From contig NZ_KB235914.1 in NCBI RefSeq assembly GCF_000332175.1, positions 2,466 to 62,465 on the forward strand: DNA of 60,000 nt. The letters run 5' to 3'. Below the pieces are notes generated by a model that did no database searches, was not told the DNA's origin, and saw nothing but the letters and a program-made list of their open reading frames with translations. Below, piece after piece: positions 8,310 to 16,474 of the stretch. The stretch's first letter is position 1, and each line of letters opens with the position of its first letter. This DNA comes from Pseudanabaena sp. PCC 6802 (GTDB taxonomy: Bacteria; Cyanobacteriota; Cyanobacteriia; Pseudanabaenales; Pseudanabaenaceae). Position numbers and translations under genes: made by a program.

Positions 8310-9074
8310 ATGAAGCATCTCGATTTATTCTCCGGCATCGGTGGATTTAGCCTCGCCGCCCAAGCACTGGGCATTAAGACAGTGCAATTTGTCGAAATCA
8401 ACCCCTACTGCTGCCATGTTCTACAAAAACACTTCCCCACCATCCCCATCCACAGAGACATCAGGACTTTCCATGCCAAGCCCAACCAATTCGACCTCAT
8501 CACAGGCGGATCGCCCTGCCAAGACCTCAGCCTCGCTGGCAAAAGAACCGGAATTTCAGGTAACAGTTCCGCACTCTGGTTCGAGATGCTCCGCGTCATC
8601 GAGGAAGCAAAACCAAGATTCGTCATCTGGGAAAACGTCAAAGGAGCTTTCTACACGGGAGGACTATCGGAAGTTTTGCACGGACTCTGCCAACTGGGCT
8701 ATCGCTTCGATGTGGAAATCCTATCAGCAGCGGCAGTCGGAGCACCCCACCTGCGCGAACGTATCTTTGCGGTTGCCTACACCCGTAGCCTATGCGGGCA
8801 AGCGCCGTCCTGGGCAGACCAAATTAGATCGCAGATTGCGGCTGTTGCCAACCCCGACGGCATCGCAGGGATTCGGTCTGGTAAAGGAAATCAAACCGTA
8901 CTTGCCCCCTGGCGAGGTGTTGAACCCCCAATTTGTGGAGTGGCTCATGGGCTTCCCAGAAGGTTGGACAGACTTGCAGCACTCGGTAACGCAGTTGTCC
9001 CTGCCGTAGCGGCGATCGCCCTGCAACGAGTTCTCTATCTCGAAAGTCACCGCCATAAATCGAAGCTGAATTGA
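8310..9074 (+). CDS. C5 cytosine DNA methyltransferase (phage type)
   Basis: The start is the ATG at 8310, which overlaps the upstream TGA. The protein (254 residues) has the ordered C5-MTase motifs: DLFSGIGGFSLAA (motif I), VEINPYC (II), ITGGSPCQDLS with the catalytic Cys (IV), FVIWENVKG with the ENV Glu (VI), GAPHLRERIF (VIII), then a very short recognition region, and RLAALGNAVVPAVA (X). It is short compared with restriction-associated enzymes, as phage orphan methyltransferases are. No cognate endonuclease is visible, so protection of an element from host restriction is the likely role. A second frame stays open for 222 codons across most of the gene (see findings). Confidence 0.9.
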   Translation: MKHLDLFSGIGGFSLAAQALGIKTVQFVEINPYCCHVLQKHFPTIPIHRDIRTFHAKPNQFDLITGGSPCQDLSLAGKRTGISGNSSALWFEMLRVIEEAKPRFVIWENVKGAFYTGGLSEVLHGLCQLGYRFDVEILSAAAVGAPHLRERIFAVAYTRSLCGQAPSWADQIRSQIAAVANPDGIAGIRSGKGNQTVLAPWRGVEPPICGVAHGLPRRLDRLAALGNAVVPAVAAIALQRVLYLESHRHKSKLN

Positions 9075-9087
9075 TTGGGTAGATGAA
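9074..9087 (+). repeat. 14-bp direct repeat, copy 1
   Basis: ATTGGGTAGATGAA occurs here and again at 9433-9446, exactly bracketing the small HTH gene, 6 bases before its ATG. It could be an operator or an insertion footprint. Confidence 0.7.
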
Positions 9088-9093
9088 ATCATC

Positions 9094-9420
9094 ATGCCGA
9101 TCGAAGTTACAGACCAAGAATATCAAGCACTCAAGCTACTAGGCATTGGCAAGCTGACGAATTCAGTTTGGATAGACAAACATCAAGCAGCAAGAATTAT
9201 TGGGAAGTCTACCGAAACACTTAAAAAACTGCGCGAGTCAGGTAAGTTGTTGGCTGGCATTCACTACCAGCACACTGGCAGAACCTCTATTCGATACAAT
9301 GCCTATTTATTGCAAGATTGGGTGGCAAATCAGCACGATCCTAATTCCCATTTACAAGCTATCGAAAATTGGCAGAGAAGTCTGCCGAGTAACCAAAGAA
9401 ATTTTAATAACCCCAAATGA
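9094..9420 (+). CDS. Excisionase-like HTH protein
   Basis: The 108-residue protein has a central winged-helix/MerR-like DNA-binding module (WIDKHQAARIIGKSTETL, about residues 28-45), followed by a wing ending in a RYNAYLLQDWV segment, the layout of excisionases and small phage repressors. It is the last gene of the phage-like operon and lies between two copies of a 14-bp direct repeat. It is also the gene nearest the tRNA-Gly, where an excisionase or element-control gene would be expected. No integrase is visible in the window. Function is inferred from fold and place. Confidence 0.55.
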   Translation: MPIEVTDQEYQALKLLGIGKLTNSVWIDKHQAARIIGKSTETLKKLRESGKLLAGIHYQHTGRTSIRYNAYLLQDWVANQHDPNSHLQAIENWQRSLPSNQRNFNNPK

Positions 9421-9432
9421 GTTTGGGTAGAA

Positions 9433-9446
9433 ATTGGGTAGATGAA
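9433..9446 (+). repeat. 14-bp direct repeat, copy 2
   Basis: This is the second ATTGGGTAGATGAA, 13 bases after the HTH gene stop. A related shorter copy, TTTGGGTAGA, immediately precedes it at 9422-9431. Confidence 0.7.
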
Positions 9447-9469
9447 TAGAAGTAATTTCCTCTAACCTA

Positions 9470-9541
9470 AGCGGGTGAAGAGATTCGAACTCTCGACATT
9501 CTCCTTGGCAAGGAGACGCTCTACCACTGAGCCACACCCGC
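9470..9541 (-). tRNA. tRNA-Gly (GCC)
   Basis: Reading the minus strand gives a complete cloverleaf. The acceptor stem is GCGGGTG/CACCCGC, the D-arm contains GGTAG, and the anticodon stem CTCCT/AGGAG frames a TTGCCAA loop (anticodon GCC). The T-loop is TTCGAAT and the discriminator is U. CCA is not encoded, as usual in cyanobacteria. The 3' end faces the accessory island on the left, the classical position for an integrative-element attachment site. Confidence 0.95.
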
Positions 9542-9637
9542 ATTTTTGCGCTTTTCTATATTGCCAAACTTGGGTTGTAATGTCAACAACTTTTCGGTAA
9601 TTAGGAATATATCAGCAAACTCGATCTGCGCCAAAAA

Positions 9638-10189
9638 CTAGTCAGTATTGCTAGCTGCGCCGATCGCGTTAACATTCTTGCCCTTCAGCGTTAAAGGCGT
9701 GCCGGGATCGCTTATGTGAAGCTGACGCATCAAGTTAGCCATTTCGATCGCGTTCATGGCATATTCCCAGCCCTTATTGCTCTTGATACCTGCTCGTTCC
9801 AGCGCCTGCTGCATGGTGTCCGTAGTAATAATGCCAAAGATAATTGGCACGCCGGTTTGCATAGATGCAGCGGCAATGCCCTTCGATACTTCCGCTGCCA
9901 CATAGTCAAAATGTGGTGTATCGCCACGGATCACCGCACCTAGGCAGATGATGGCATTGTAGCGCCCAGTCAGTGCTAACCTGTGGGCAACTAAAGGGAT
10001 CTCAAAGCTGCCTGGTACCCAAGCATAATCCACCTGAGCGCGATCGCCCTGAGTAATGACTCCATGTCTTTGTAAGGCATCCTGACAGCCCTCTAACAAG
10101 CGCGTCACAATCAAGTCATTAAACCGACCGATAACAATCGCGAATTTCAGATCGTCAGTGGGGCTAAAGTTTCCTTCAAAAGTCGTCAT
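9638..10189 (-). CDS. ribH: 6,7-dimethyl-8-ribityllumazine synthase
   Basis: This enzyme performs the penultimate step of riboflavin synthesis, joining 5-amino-6-ribitylaminouracil with a C4 phosphate. Visible motifs are IVIGRFND, the [10 protein letters not shown] loop, [14 protein letters not shown] with the active-site His, and [10 protein letters not shown]. The core ends near residue 158. A 25-residue C-terminal tail (about 160-183) is less conserved and is seen in other cyanobacterial RibH. It lies 226 bases downstream of psbZ on the same strand. The psbZ-ribH pairing is known in other cyanobacteria, although here a degenerate repeat has entered the spacer. Confidence 0.95.
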   Translation of the reverse strand: MTTFEGNFSPTDDLKFAIVIGRFNDLIVTRLLEGCQDALQRHGVITQGDRAQVDYAWVPGSFEIPLVAHRLALTGRYNAIICLGAVIRGDTPHFDYVAAEVSKGIAAASMQTGVPIIFGIITTDTMQQALERAGIKSNKGWEYAMNAIEMANLMRQLHISDPGTPLTLKGKNVNAIGAASNTD

Positions 10190-10244
10190 GTCGGTACAAA
10201 TTTAACTAGCTATCAGCTTTCAGCTATAGCGATCGCAAATGGTT

Positions 10245-10360
10245 TGTGAAAAAGGGGTGTGTGGGGCTGAGCCCCACGCAGGGTAGGCAAGGCAATCCTG
10301 GGGGTTTCCCCTAGAGCCACTGCCGTGTTCTACCCCTGCACCCCGTTCGTAAAAGCTAAT
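10245..10360. repeat. GC-rich intergenic repeat, degenerate copy of the family-1 element
   Basis: The interior matches the elements at 19244-19388 and 41290-41446, including a shared CTAGAGCCACTGCCGTGTTC run, and contains GGGGCT-GAG-AGCCCC type hairpins. The terminal inverted repeats are lost. It fills most of the ribH-psbZ spacer. Confidence 0.6.
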
Positions 10361-10415
10361 TTTTAAAGTGAGGGCTAAAAAGGTCAAATGCTCTCAGTTC
10401 TGGGCATAAGTTTTG

Positions 10416-10604
10416 TTAGGTAACCAGGCTATTCAACAAGCCAAGTACGATCACCAAAACTGCCCAAACGATCGAACCAAGAAATAGTAAGGGTTTGGTC
10501 TGATTCCAGTTGCTAGGCGAGGCATAGGCAACAGGCACTGCTATCACCATCACAAACGAAAACAGCACAAAAGCTGCTAGTAAAAGCTGAAATATAATTG
10601 TCAT
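10416..10604 (-). CDS. psbZ: Photosystem II protein PsbZ (Ycf9)
   Basis: PsbZ is a two-helix PSII core subunit that stabilises PSII-antenna contacts. The frame is open back to 10664, but the family starts [15 protein letters not shown], so I place the start at 10604, giving 62 residues, the standard length. A GGAG lies 12 bases upstream. Two hydrophobic spans (about residues 4-26 and 39-59) flank a [13 protein letters not shown] loop typical of the protein. ribH lies downstream. Confidence 0.95.
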   Translation of the reverse strand: MTIIFQLLLAAFVLFSFVMVIAVPVAYASPSNWNQTKPLLFLGSIVWAVLVIVLGLLNSLVT

Positions 10605-10864
10605 TTTTAAAAATTTCTCCCAAAGATCGTTAATCCCTTGAGTCCAAATTAGCAGAAAATGCACCTATTTTATCGCGGTCAGCAGTTTTAGAATGCAACA
10701 CTCCGGGGATTCCAACCGTCTTTAGCTGGGAGTATTTTAAGCGAAAATCCCCCTAGAAGGAGGACAGGGTGGAGCGATAGAACCTCTACTTGGTGCCTAC
10801 CTCCACATCCCCAGACCAAACCAGGTTTCTACTGCTATATTCTGAAAAAACAAGGAGCTAAAAA

Positions 10865-13123
10865 TTGGGCATAATCAAATCTATGACCAAGCAAAAGCCA
10901 AATTTACTGACTCAGCTCACCCAAGTGGTGAAAAATATTCCTGCGGTAACAAAGCTACGAAGTAAGGGCTTACTGAGAACAAATGCGAGGGTGCCTAAAC
11001 TAGAGATCCGGCTCGATAATAACCAAAAAGCTGAGGTTTATAGCTTGATTGCCGATCGCTACATTATCGGTCGTAGCAGCAGTAAGTGCGACATTGTGGT
11101 CTCTACTCCTTTGGTAAGCCAGGTTCATGCGGAAATAGTGCGAGATAGCAGCAAAGCTAGGGCTCGCTTTGTAATTCGAGACAGAGATTCCACCAATGGT
11201 ATTTATCGTGGCAGGCAGCGACTCAAATCAACGCCTCTGCGTCACAAAATGAAGATATCGTTAGGGCCACCCGAACTCAAAGATGCTGCCACACTGCGCT
11301 ATCTCGATCCGCCACCCTGGTATATCAGGGGCTTACAGTATACGGGTATTGGGCTAGCTAGCTTAGTAGGGCTGCTGGTCGCGGCGATCGCGGTTGAATT
11401 CCAGCGCGTTCCAGATGTCAGGCCGCTTCCCGTCACCGATCAAGGGCCAGTAGAAGTATTGGCCGGAGATGGCGTTACCTCAATCGGCCCCGCTGACGTG
11501 GAGAAACACACCGAGCTATCGAAAGTCTCGGAGTTTGGCCCGTTGCTACCCAAGGCAGCGATCGCCTCTGAAGATACTTCTTTTTACTGGAATGTGGGGG
11601 TCGATCCACTTGGGGTGCTGCGGGCGATCGTCACTAATGTCAGAAGCGGACAGTTGCGCGAGGGTGGCAGCACGATTACGCAACAGCTCGCCCGGTTGTT
11701 ACTAGGACGCTCTTATGTAGGTACGGATGATTCAGCCGGGCGCAAGTGGCGCGAGGCGGTGGCGGCCATCAAACTTACGCTTAACTACAGTAAGGACGAC
11801 CTGCTGACCATTTACCTGAATCGGGTTTACTTGGGTAATGGGGTCTATGGTTTTCAGGATGCGTCCAAGCTCTATTTTAATAAAGATGCTTCGCAGCTAG
11901 ACCTCTCTGAAGCTGCTACCCTAGCGGGGATTTTGCCCGCACCGAATGCGATCAATCCCTTCAAAAATAAGAAATTAGCGATCGAATATCGCGATCGCGT
12001 TCTCAATCGTATGGCAGAACTGGGTTTGGTCAAAGAAGAAGAAGCCGAGCGCGCCAGGCGATCGCTTCTGCGTTTAAACGAAGAAGCTAAGAGTAAAGTA
12101 CAGGGTACGGTTGCCCCATACTATTACAGTTACGTTTTCGACGAGCTACAGGAGGTATTGGGAGACAACCTGGCAAAAGAGGGCAACCTGATTGTCGAGA
12201 CTAATCTGGATTTGAATATGCAGAAAGCTTCTGATGCAGCATTACGTCGCGCTGTTGCCGATAAGGGTAAAACCTTTGATTTCAGTCAGGGGGCGATCGT
12301 CACGCTTGATGTCAGCAATGGCACCATCCTGGCGATGACGGGTGGGGTAGATTTCCAAAAAAGCCAATTTAATCGGGCAACCCAAGCGCAAAGGCAGCCC
12401 GGATCGACTTTTAAACTATTTAGCTATGCCGCCGCGCTCGATCGGGGTATCTCTCCGTTTACAACTTTTTCCTGCGCTCCCCTTAGTGGCGTAGCTGGTT
12501 GCCACAATGGCGGCAGTGGGGACATAGATATGTATCGTGGTTTTGCACTTTCTGAGAACGTGGTGGCAGTGCGCGTCGCCCAAGCTGCAGGCTTAAGTAA
12601 CGTCGTGCGGACAGCTCGGCGGTTTGGCATCACCACCCCCTTACAGGAGTCTACCAACCTGGTTTTAGGTGGCTATGAGGTAACCATGCTGGAGATGGTG
12701 GGAGCTTACGGTACGATTGCCAACTCTGGGGTGTACGTTCACCCCCATGCAATTAGGCGCGTTCTGGATGGACGCGATTGTCAAAATCCCAAGGATGTTC
12801 GCACCTGTCGCGTTATTTTTGATGACAGGCGAGACCTACAACCGCGTCGAGTTGTAGAAACTAGCCTTGCCAATACAATGACGGATCTGATGCGCGGCAC
12901 AGTGGAATATGGTACGGGTAGGGCTGCCGCAATTCCGCAGGCGACAGTTGTAGGTAAAACTGGTACCACTGACGCTAGTCGGGATCTATGGTTCATTGGT
13001 TTCTTGCCGCAAAGAAGCTTACTAACGGCAGTTTGGCTTGGCAATGATGAGGGCACAACAGGTGGCAGTAGCGGTCTTGCTGCCGAGGTGTGGGGTGCTT
13101 ATATGCGCAAAGTCGTGCAGTAG
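10865..13123 (+). CDS. Class A penicillin-binding protein with N-terminal FHA domain
   Basis: Domains in order: a FHA phosphopeptide-binding domain (about 45-130; RYIIGRSSSKCDI and DRDSTNGIY), one membrane span (about 155-175), a GT51 glycosyltransferase domain (SEDTSFYW near 225 and GGSTITQQLARLLL near 267), and a transpeptidase domain. In the transpeptidase domain the SxxK is in QPGSTFK (near 514), SEN in ALSENVVAV and KTG in GKTGTTD (near 698). All catalytic residues are present. The cytoplasmic FHA suggests control by Ser/Thr kinases. The TTG start at 10865 is chosen because AAGGAG lies 7 bases upstream; the alternative ATG at 10883 has no such site. Confidence 0.93.
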   Translation: MGIIKSMTKQKPNLLTQLTQVVKNIPAVTKLRSKGLLRTNARVPKLEIRLDNNQKAEVYSLIADRYIIGRSSSKCDIVVSTPLVSQVHAEIVRDSSKARARFVIRDRDSTNGIYRGRQRLKSTPLRHKMKISLGPPELKDAATLRYLDPPPWYIRGLQYTGIGLASLVGLLVAAIAVEFQRVPDVRPLPVTDQGPVEVLAGDGVTSIGPADVEKHTELSKVSEFGPLLPKAAIASEDTSFYWNVGVDPLGVLRAIVTNVRSGQLREGGSTITQQLARLLLGRSYVGTDDSAGRKWREAVAAIKLTLNYSKDDLLTIYLNRVYLGNGVYGFQDASKLYFNKDASQLDLSEAATLAGILPAPNAINPFKNKKLAIEYRDRVLNRMAELGLVKEEEAERARRSLLRLNEEAKSKVQGTVAPYYYSYVFDELQEVLGDNLAKEGNLIVETNLDLNMQKASDAALRRAVADKGKTFDFSQGAIVTLDVSNGTILAMTGGVDFQKSQFNRATQAQRQPGSTFKLFSYAAALDRGISPFTTFSCAPLSGVAGCHNGGSGDIDMYRGFALSENVVAVRVAQAAGLSNVVRTARRFGITTPLQESTNLVLGGYEVTMLEMVGAYGTIANSGVYVHPHAIRRVLDGRDCQNPKDVRTCRVIFDDRRDLQPRRVVETSLANTMTDLMRGTVEYGTGRAAAIPQATVVGKTGTTDASRDLWFIGFLPQRSLLTAVWLGNDEGTTGGSSGLAAEVWGAYMRKVVQ

Positions 13124-13179
13124 CGATCGCCCGCATCAATCAAATAGTTGGTAGTGGTACAGGTATGGCGTATTAAAGT

Positions 13180-13244
13180 GGGGTTGTAGGAGCTGCGCCC
13201 CTACAACCCCGTCAATAAGACCTGTTCTCAATTGAAAACGCTAT
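13180..13244 (+). terminator. Strong hairpin and partial family-1 repeat end
   Basis: GGGGTTGTAGG (13180-13190) pairs perfectly with CCTACAACCCC (13200-13210), which may end transcription of the PBP gene. The following TTCTCAATTGAAAACGCTAT closely resembles one terminal repeat of the element family found at 41290-41446, so this is probably a decayed copy. No T-run follows the stem. Confidence 0.45.
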
Positions 13245-13250
13245 AGTGAG

Positions 13251-14237
13251 ATGTCGAACACCGTACCGGACAATCAAGGATTGATATGCGGATTCCTTCT
13301 GAACGCACAAGCGCCGGTGGAGCATTTCCTATGGGATGCAGTATCCCAAGCATGTATTAATGAGTCCACCATCTGGCTTCATTTCAATCTTGTAGATGCC
13401 CGTGCGAGAAAATGGATCGCTCAATGCGATCGCATCCCAGAATCCGCAAGAGAGGTACTGCTCTCCGACGACGCTCGCATCAGTTTAGAGATCGTAGACG
13501 ATGGCATCGTTGGAGTCTTAGGCGATCTTCACTATGAGTTCTCAGACGATCCAGACGAACTCGGCTTGTTGCGGGTTTACTTTGACAATCAGATTATCAT
13601 TACAGGGCGCACCCACCCTCTCAAAATAATCGATCGATTGCGTCGAGAGTTGATGGGTGGAGAGTGTATTGAAACTCCCATGCGACTTTTAGTTTACCTT
13701 TTGGAACGTTCGGCTGAGGCATTTGATGATGTCTCATTTTTCTTAAATGATAAAGTCGATAATATCGAAGATCGTATTTTGAAGGAGTGGGTACAGGATA
13801 AAGGTGGAGAACTCGGACGCGTGCGTCGTCTCCTGGTTCGCCTGCGCCGACATGTCAGTGCAGAGCGCAACGCCCTGTTTTATATCAGCACGCGCATGCC
13901 AATTTGGTGCAGTGAAACCGAGCTTTTATTATTACAGCAAGCGATCGAGCGGTTGGATTCCGTGGCTCAAGACTTGGGCGTTATTCAAGAGCGCGGTAGA
14001 TTATTGCACGAAGAGATTTCCAGTCAACTAGAAAGAGCGACCAACCGCAACCTCTACGTTCTGTCTATGGTGACAATTGTATTTCTTCCGCTCACTCTAA
14101 TCACAGGTATTTTTGGGATGAATGTAGGAGGACTGCCTTGGGTTGAGGATAAATTTGGCTTTACCTGGACGATGGCGAACATGGCAATTACTACTGCTGT
14201 CACGTTATACATTCTGCGGCAACGACAATTTTTCTGA
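13251..14237 (+). CDS. CorA/ZntB-family metal ion transporter
   Basis: The 328-residue protein has a long soluble N-terminal domain, a coiled-coil helix around residues 170-270 and two C-terminal membrane spans. The family signature GMNVGG lies at the end of the first span (ITGIFGMNVGGLPW). The signature loop lacks the MPEL continuation of classical CorA, which fits ZntB-type members better. The last 33 bases overlap the convergent Dus gene end-to-end. Substrate (Zn, Mg or Ni) cannot be read from sequence. Confidence 0.85.
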   Translation: MSNTVPDNQGLICGFLLNAQAPVEHFLWDAVSQACINESTIWLHFNLVDARARKWIAQCDRIPESAREVLLSDDARISLEIVDDGIVGVLGDLHYEFSDDPDELGLLRVYFDNQIIITGRTHPLKIIDRLRRELMGGECIETPMRLLVYLLERSAEAFDDVSFFLNDKVDNIEDRILKEWVQDKGGELGRVRRLLVRLRRHVSAERNALFYISTRMPIWCSETELLLLQQAIERLDSVAQDLGVIQERGRLLHEEISSQLERATNRNLYVLSMVTIVFLPLTLITGIFGMNVGGLPWVEDKFGFTWTMANMAITTAVTLYILRQRQFF

Positions 14238-15275
14238 CTCGCAACTAGGGCGTGCTACTAAGCCTGGGTAAGGTTCTAGGGCAAATTCTCTCTCGGGATT
14301 GCTTAGCAAATAACGATCGCATACATCAAACAACTCGGCTTCGCTACGAGTAAGACGCATTTCGCTGAGGAAAGCCCCGGCGGCATCTACTCCCTGACCG
14401 ATGAAGTTGAGGTATTTCTTCATGTTGTTGACGCGCGATCGCTCGTAGTCCGTTTGGGTTTTCACCATTTCGTACAGGCGATCGATGTAGTCGCGCACAT
14501 CGGCTAAAGTTACGATCGCAACGGGTTGACCGTTTAAATGCTGGCGGATTTGCTGAAAAATCCAGGGATTGCGAATGGCGGCTCGACCGATCATTACACC
14601 GGCTGCACCTGTCTTCGCTAAAATCGTCGCTGCTGACATTGCCGACGAGACGTTGCCGTTAGCCAAGACCGGACAATTTAACCATTCGACTGCATGGGCA
14701 ATGCGATCGTAATGCACGTCACCTCGATACATTTGTTTCACCGTGCGCCCGTGCAGGCTGAGCAGATCGATATTGTGTCTGTCGATAAGAGTAAGGATGC
14801 GATCGAAATTGGCAGTGTCCTCAAATCCAATTCGCATTTTTACCGTGAATAAACCAGGGATAGCAGAGCGCAACTCGCCCAGAATCCGATCTACCTTGTC
14901 GGGATCGCGCAGCAGGCCACCACCAACATTCTTGCGATAGATCCTGGGGGCAGGGCAACCCATGTTCAGGTCGATGCCCGCGATCGCATATTGACTCAAC
15001 TCTTGCGCGGCACGCACCAGATCGGGAATGCTCTCGCCAATCAACTGCGCGAAGATAGGGCGATTGGTGTTGTTTTCCGTAATAGAGCGCAGGATATGCT
15101 TTTCGAGGCGCGACCCCACATAGACGCGAAAGTATTCCGTAAAGAAATAATCGGGACTGCCATAGTGCGCGATCGCTTGCATGAAGGTCAGATCCGTAAC
15201 GTCCTGCATCGGAGCTAAAGCTGTGAGGGCTAATTCTGGTTGGATGGCGGTTGGCAGGCGATCGGTAAGTGACAT
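14205..15275 (-). CDS. dus: tRNA-dihydrouridine synthase
   Basis: This is an FMN-dependent reductase of uridines in tRNA D-loops. Motifs seen: LAPMQDVTD near the start, GIDLNMGCPAP with the catalytic Cys (about residue 105), VKMRIGF, LSLHGRTVKQMYRG, VLANGNVSS and GVMIGRAAIRNPW (FMN phosphate site). The C-terminal helical domain is present. At 356 residues it is full length. It ends inside the last codons of the convergent CorA-like gene. Confidence 0.93.
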   Translation of the reverse strand: MSLTDRLPTAIQPELALTALAPMQDVTDLTFMQAIAHYGSPDYFFTEYFRVYVGSRLEKHILRSITENNTNRPIFAQLIGESIPDLVRAAQELSQYAIAGIDLNMGCPAPRIYRKNVGGGLLRDPDKVDRILGELRSAIPGLFTVKMRIGFEDTANFDRILTLIDRHNIDLLSLHGRTVKQMYRGDVHYDRIAHAVEWLNCPVLANGNVSSAMSAATILAKTGAAGVMIGRAAIRNPWIFQQIRQHLNGQPVAIVTLADVRDYIDRLYEMVKTQTDYERSRVNNMKKYLNFIGQGVDAAGAFLSEMRLTRSEAELFDVCDRYLLSNPEREFALEPYPGLVARPSCESEKLSLPQNV

Positions 15276-15410
15276 TTGCGCAATTTTTGGGGAAATGAGT
15301 TGCTCTTCTAAAGGGTTTAACAGTTAATATACTGAGAAATCTTAGGTAAATCTTAGCTTTTGACAATAGCTGGAATTAAGTTCGCTATCGATCTTTAGAT
15401 CTTGAATGCC

Positions 15411-15800
15411 ATGAATATCTTTGATTTACCGCCTATTGCACCACCGCAGGAGTTGTATGAGACTCTTGTGTCCAGTCATGACATCTTAATCGAACGAATT
15501 ATTTCTAAAGGACATACTACGCCTGTGGGGGAATGGTACGACCAGGAACAGGACGAATGGGTGTTGCTATTGCAAGGTGAAGCAGTACTTGCATATGCTG
15601 ATGGTTCCCTTTCGATCGTTAAGAAAGGGGATTTTGTATTTATTCCTGCCCGCACACAACACCGCGTCGAGTTCACCAGCACGGAGCCACCTTGTATCTG
15701 GCTGGCCGTACACGGCAAAATGCAGAACGATCCAGTCGATGCAGTAAATCTAGAATTAGAAGATAGTGCCGATCGAGCGGTAACCGAGGAGTCATCTTGA
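15411..15800 (+). CDS. Cupin-domain protein
   Basis: This is a small single cupin barrel. The first cupin motif is in TTPVGEWYDQEQDEWVLLLQG and the second in GDFVFIPARTQHRVEF; the His and Glu ligands are partly replaced. The frame is open from a TTG at 15402, but the ATG at 15411 is the likely start. Its TGA overlaps the ATG of the following methyltransferase, so they are translationally coupled. No specific function can be assigned. Confidence 0.8.
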   Translation: MNIFDLPPIAPPQELYETLVSSHDILIERIISKGHTTPVGEWYDQEQDEWVLLLQGEAVLAYADGSLSIVKKGDFVFIPARTQHRVEFTSTEPPCIWLAVHGKMQNDPVDAVNLELEDSADRAVTEESS

Positions 15801-16468
15801 TGCAACGCATACCAGAACCTGAGGTAATGGATTCGCCCGCAGAGGCGATCGCCTACGATGCTATGGACTTTACCGAGGTAAATACTGCATTTGCCCAAAG
15901 CGCGATCGCATTGGGGCCAAACCAAGGATTAGTCCTGGATGCAGGTACTGGAACTGCTCGCATTCCGATCGCCATCTGCCAGATGCAACAAACACTGGGA
16001 TCTCGATGGCAAATTATTGGCATCGATCTAGCAACCAGTATGTTGGAGTTGGGCGCGCAAAATATTCAGCAGGCTGGCCTGTCCGCCCAAATCCAGCTAG
16101 AGCGCGTCGATGCCAAGCAAATGCCCTATCCTGATGCCTACTTTGATATGGTCATTTCCAATAGTATCGCGCACCATTTGAGCGACCCGCTGCCATTTTT
16201 TCGAGAGCTACAAAGGGTACTTAAGCCCAACGGCGGTATATTCCTGCGCGACCTTACCCGCCCTGACAATCCTGAGACGCTTCATGCACTGGTTAATAGC
16301 ATTGGCGCTGAGTACGATCCAGAACAAAAAAGATTGTTCCGCGATTCTTTGCAAGCGGCGTTTACAGTAGCTGAAATTGAGGCGATCGCCACTGCTGCTG
16401 GAATAAGCGGTGTCAAAATCTACCAGTCTTCCGATCGTCACTGGACGATGGAGAGAGCGTATTTATAG
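15800..16468 (+). CDS. Class I SAM-dependent methyltransferase
   Basis: The protein has a Rossmann methyltransferase core with motif I LVLDAGTGTARIP, an acidic GIDLATSML strand end, and motif IV FDMVISNSIAHHL, followed by LKPNGGIFLRDL. The ATG at 15800 overlaps the cupin stop, and the PfkB kinase begins 6 bases after its end, so the three form one operon. It resembles UbiE/Methyltransf_11 enzymes acting on small molecules. Substrate unknown. Confidence 0.85.
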   Translation: MQRIPEPEVMDSPAEAIAYDAMDFTEVNTAFAQSAIALGPNQGLVLDAGTGTARIPIAICQMQQTLGSRWQIIGIDLATSMLELGAQNIQQAGLSAQIQLERVDAKQMPYPDAYFDMVISNSIAHHLSDPLPFFRELQRVLKPNGGIFLRDLTRPDNPETLHALVNSIGAEYDPEQKRLFRDSLQAAFTVAEIEAIATAAGISGVKIYQSSDRHWTMERAYL

Positions 16469-16474
16469 CAACCT

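Larger units (their letters stand above)
6149..8310 (+). pseudogene. Cys-rich phage-like protein split by an IS200/IS605 element
   Basis: The gene is in two parts, 6149-6286 and 7945-8310. The first gives 46 residues with a CFCCC cluster near residue 29. The second gives 121 residues beginning LNPIFSVIGKNGRPFIC and containing CQRLDC. Removing 6287-7944 joins CTT to TTG in frame and restores one 167-residue protein with clustered cysteines, a likely zinc-binding fold of unknown function. The start overlaps the upstream stop, and the final TGA overlaps the ATG of the C5 methyltransferase, so it was the middle gene of a coupled operon. The 3' piece could still be translated from the TTG at 7945 but lacks half the cysteines. 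I do not recognise the family. Confidence 0.75.

Noticed and set aside
8824-9126. Minus-strand frames opposite the C5 methyltransferase
   Set aside because: They lack family signatures and a ribosome-binding site; only the +1 frame on the same strand has a family-like ending.
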